The position numbers and the translations under genes were made by a program. Source: Ensifer adhaerens (GTDB lineage: Bacteria > Pseudomonadota > Alphaproteobacteria > Rhizobiales > Rhizobiaceae). From it: 64,000 nucleotides of DNA. Each line of letters opens with the position of its first letter. Within the stretch, counting starts at the first letter, position 1. The DNA lies in contig NZ_LGAP01000020.1 of assembly GCF_001270265.1 (NCBI RefSeq), forward strand, positions 56,439 to 120,438. Direction: 5' to 3'. Below, one piece after another: positions 62,264-64,000 of this stretch. The notes below the pieces were generated by a model. That model searched no databases and had not been told where the DNA came from. It saw only the letters and a list, made by a program, of their open reading frames with translations.

Positions 62264-62887
62264 CTATTGGTCCGTCAGCGCTCGGTCGGAGATGCTGAGC
62301 AGCGTCTTTTCCATGTCCGGCTCGTCGCCGGAACAGACGCACAGCATCTCCGCCTCACCTTCGCCGACCGAGAGATAGGCGTGGCCCATCGTGGAATCGA
62401 TATAGACGCTCTCGCCGGCTTTCAGCCGCACCGGCGCGTATTGGTCCGTATGCAGTTCGATCTCGCCCTTGAGCACGATCAGGAACTCTTCGCCGGCATG
62501 ACGCGTCAGCGGACCGAACTCCTCCAGCGTGCGCGCCCGGGCATGGGCGAGGATCGGCACCATGCGTTTGCGCACCAGATCGGTCGCGAGGTAGTGATAG
62601 TCGTAGTTGCGGGTCAGCTGGCGCAGCGTCGTCGTGGCTGAGGTCACAGAGCGCCGCGTGCGAGCGGCCGGCTGCTTGCTGTCGCCGCTCAGCAGCTCGG
62701 TGACATGCACGCCCAGTCCGGCGCAGATCTGCAGCAGCTTGTCATAGGTCAGCGACATCTGGTCATTCTCGACCTTGGACAATGTCGAGACGGCGACGCC
62801 GGTCAGGTGGCTGACGTCCTGAAGGGTCCAGCCATGATGTTTCCTCAGGTTCCGAAGGCAATCGCCGAGGTTTGGCTGTTCCGACAT
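62264..62887 (-). CDS. XRE-family regulator with C-terminal cupin (SinR/PuuR type)
   Basis: A 207-residue protein: HTH in residues 5-60 (LRNLRKHHGWTLQDVSHLTG, VAVSTLSKVENDQMSLTYDK) and a cupin sensor in the C-terminal half (TRHAGEEFLIVLKGEIELHT, DSTMGHAYLSVG). The family regulates amine, polyamine and osmolyte catabolic genes. The ATG at 62887 has GGAGAG upstream, part of a duplicated 29-bp leader (62888-62945). It lies upstream of the SLAC1 gene on the same strand but separated by a ~155-base gap. Confidence 0.9.
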   Translation of the reverse strand: MSEQPNLGDCLRNLRKHHGWTLQDVSHLTGVAVSTLSKVENDQMSLTYDKLLQICAGLGVHVTELLSGDSKQPAARTRRSVTSATTTLRQLTRNYDYHYLATDLVRKRMVPILAHARARTLEEFGPLTRHAGEEFLIVLKGEIELHTDQYAPVRLKAGESVYIDSTMGHAYLSVGEGEAEMLCVCSGDEPDMEKTLLSISDRALTDQ

Positions 62888-62945
62888 GGTTCTCTCCAGC
62901 AAGCGATATCTAACTAGGTTCTCTCCAGCAAGCGATGTCTAACTA
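62888..62945 (-). repeat. 29-bp tandem duplication in the leader of the XRE gene
   Basis: Two head-to-tail units, 62888-62916 and 62917-62945, differ by one base (GATATC / GATGTC). On the minus strand each unit holds TAGTTAGA and the ribosome site GGAGAG. The unit nearest the gene supplies the working ribosome site. The duplicated block may contain the regulator's own operator, giving two binding sites. It lies about 145 bases from the transposase start. Confidence 0.8.
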
Positions 62946-63089
62946 GCTAGTGCCCATCCACAAACGGTAAACCGCTGAAATTATTGGAGGAATCGCGATA
63001 TTGCCGCGGACAAAGCCCGGCGGTTTCAGGTATACTTTAGATCAAGCTACTGATTCTAAAGACAAACCCGTCACCGCCGGAGCCGACAA

Positions 63090-64000
63090 TGCGCCAAGAA
63101 CGCACCGTCCAATCCAGTATATTCGATCTTTTTGCCGGGCACGAGATCAGCCGTGAATTGAAAGCCATGTCTCAGTGGCTGGATGAGCATGGCGAGGTGC
63201 TGAGCCAGGTGACGCAGGATCTGCGCCGACACGGCATCAAGGAAACCGGCCGCGAGGGCCTGCCGACGGAGGCGGTGCTGCGCTGCGCGCTACTCAAGCA
63301 ATATCGCCAGTTGAGCTATCAGGAGTTGGCGTTCCATCTGGAAGACTCCGCCTCGTTCCGGGCTTTTGCCCGGCTGCCGTGGGGCTGGAGCCCGAAAAAG
63401 TCGGTCTTGCACAAGACGATCAGCGCGATCCGGGCGCAAACCTTTGAAGAGATCAACCGGGTGCTGCTGGCGAGCGCCCTGCAGGAGAAGCTCGAAAGTG
63501 GCAAGGTCGTGCGTGTGGACAGCACCGTCACCGCCGCACTGATCCATGAGCCGAGCGACAGCAGCCTGTTATGGGACGCCGTGCGGGTGATGGTGCGGCT
63601 GTTGCAGCAGGGCGATGCACTGGGGAGCGCCATCCCATGGCACGACCCCCGCCGCGCGGCAAAGAAACGGGCTCGGGCGATCGAATATCCCCGCGGTCGC
63701 CCGAAACGGGTGAAGCACTACCGCGAACTGCTCAAGATCACGCGCCCGACCTTGAGTTATCTACAGCGGGCGAGTGAACAGTTGCCCCTGAGGGCGGGCC
63801 CGGCCGGCGAACCGGGGCAGACCCAGCTCCGCCACTATAAGCCGCTGATCGAGCGGATCATCGCCCAGACCGAACGGCGGGTCCTGGCCGGCGAGCCGGT
63901 GCCGGCTGGCGGGGAGAGGGGGGGGCCGGTCGGGGCCCCCGCCCCCCACAACGTGCCACAGAAGCCCGCGGGCGCACTCAGCCCCCACAACCAACCCGCC
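63090..64000 (+). mobile_element. ISNCY-type insertion sequence, transposase 5' part (runs off window)
   Basis: An ATG at 63090 opens a frame that stays open to the end of the window (~303 codons). It begins MRQERTVQSSIFDLFAGHEI, then GLPTEAVLRCALLKQYRQLS, FHLEDSASFRAFARLPWGWS, PKKSVLHKTISAIR and the first catalytic Asp in VVRVDSTVTAALIHEPSDSS. This matches the ISNCY-family transposases of alphaproteobacteria. The left end of the IS is somewhere between 62946 and 63090; I could not define the inverted repeat. From ~63908 the sequence loses the expected protein, so the last ~90 bases are suspect. Confidence 0.85.

Overview
The window looks like a piece of a Rhizobiales genome, most plausibly Rhizobiaceae (Rhizobium, Sinorhizobium/Ensifer or a relative). 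The evidence is GC-rich coding with dense operons, RIME-like and other palindromic intergenic repeats typical of rhizobia (839-950 and 30345-30412), and an accessory load of ABC importers each paired with its own regulator. The catabolic and regulatory content, with no housekeeping genes seen, fits a megaplasmid, chromid or accessory chromosomal region. The right edge runs into an ISNCY-type transposase whose last ~90 bases look like degraded sequence, so the window probably ends at a contig end.

Left part (1-16.6 kb): the tail of an aldehyde dehydrogenase, a two-component flavin-dependent phenol hydroxylase (hpaB/hpaC-like) with a divergent AraC/cupin activator, a possible small RNA, a PfpI/DJ-1 protein, two alpha/beta hydrolases, a PAS-like/GGDEF diguanylate cyclase, a flavin monooxygenase, a lipocalin-like gene followed by a broken acetolactate-synthase-like remnant, a GFA-type zinc protein, a periplasmic gamma-glutamyltransferase, and a divergent LysR / TauE-type permease pair.

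Middle (16.6-37.8 kb): two complete carbohydrate ABC systems. The first (16.6-22.3 kb) carries a PHP-type metallohydrolase at its end and faces a divergent lacI plus GH38-like hydrolase gene. Twin LacI-type operators lie between, so this reads as one glycoside-uptake and cleavage regulon. The second (31.4-36.6 kb) contains a xylitol/sorbitol-type dehydrogenase and has an AraC regulator upstream. Between them lie a DHA2 drug exporter, a GNAT acetyltransferase, a decayed arsH, an orphan ribose-type binding protein and a secreted lectin-like protein. The 27-29 kb stretch holds two gene remnants.

Signalling island (38.0-44.8 kb): a tightly coupled five-gene operon encodes a degenerate HATPase-like protein, a STAS-like domain fused to a SAM methyltransferase, a membrane SpoIIE/PP2C phosphatase with a periplasmic sensor, an slr1658/SiaB-type ATPase, and an slr1659/SiaC-type STAS protein. 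A GGDEF-EAL protein lies just upstream on the same strand. This resembles the Pseudomonas SiaABCD partner switch that controls c-di-GMP, but with an unusual methyltransferase arm. It is the best candidate here for an undescribed system.

Right part (45-64 kb): a polar amino-acid-type ABC importer, an Asp/Glu racemase family protein, an aldo/keto reductase, formyl-THF deformylase (purU), a DAO oxidoreductase, a LysR regulator, a dimethylglycine/sarcosine dehydrogenase-like flavoprotein and etfBA form what looks like one regulon for an N-methylated amino compound. A conserved LysR-type block (ATAA-N5-GGTTATGCC, then CAATTTTT at fixed spacing) occurs upstream of both the importer and the dehydrogenase. 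After it come a GntR/MFS pair, a GlxA-type regulator with a SLAC1/TehA-like channel, an XRE-cupin regulator with a duplicated 29-bp leader, and the IS element.
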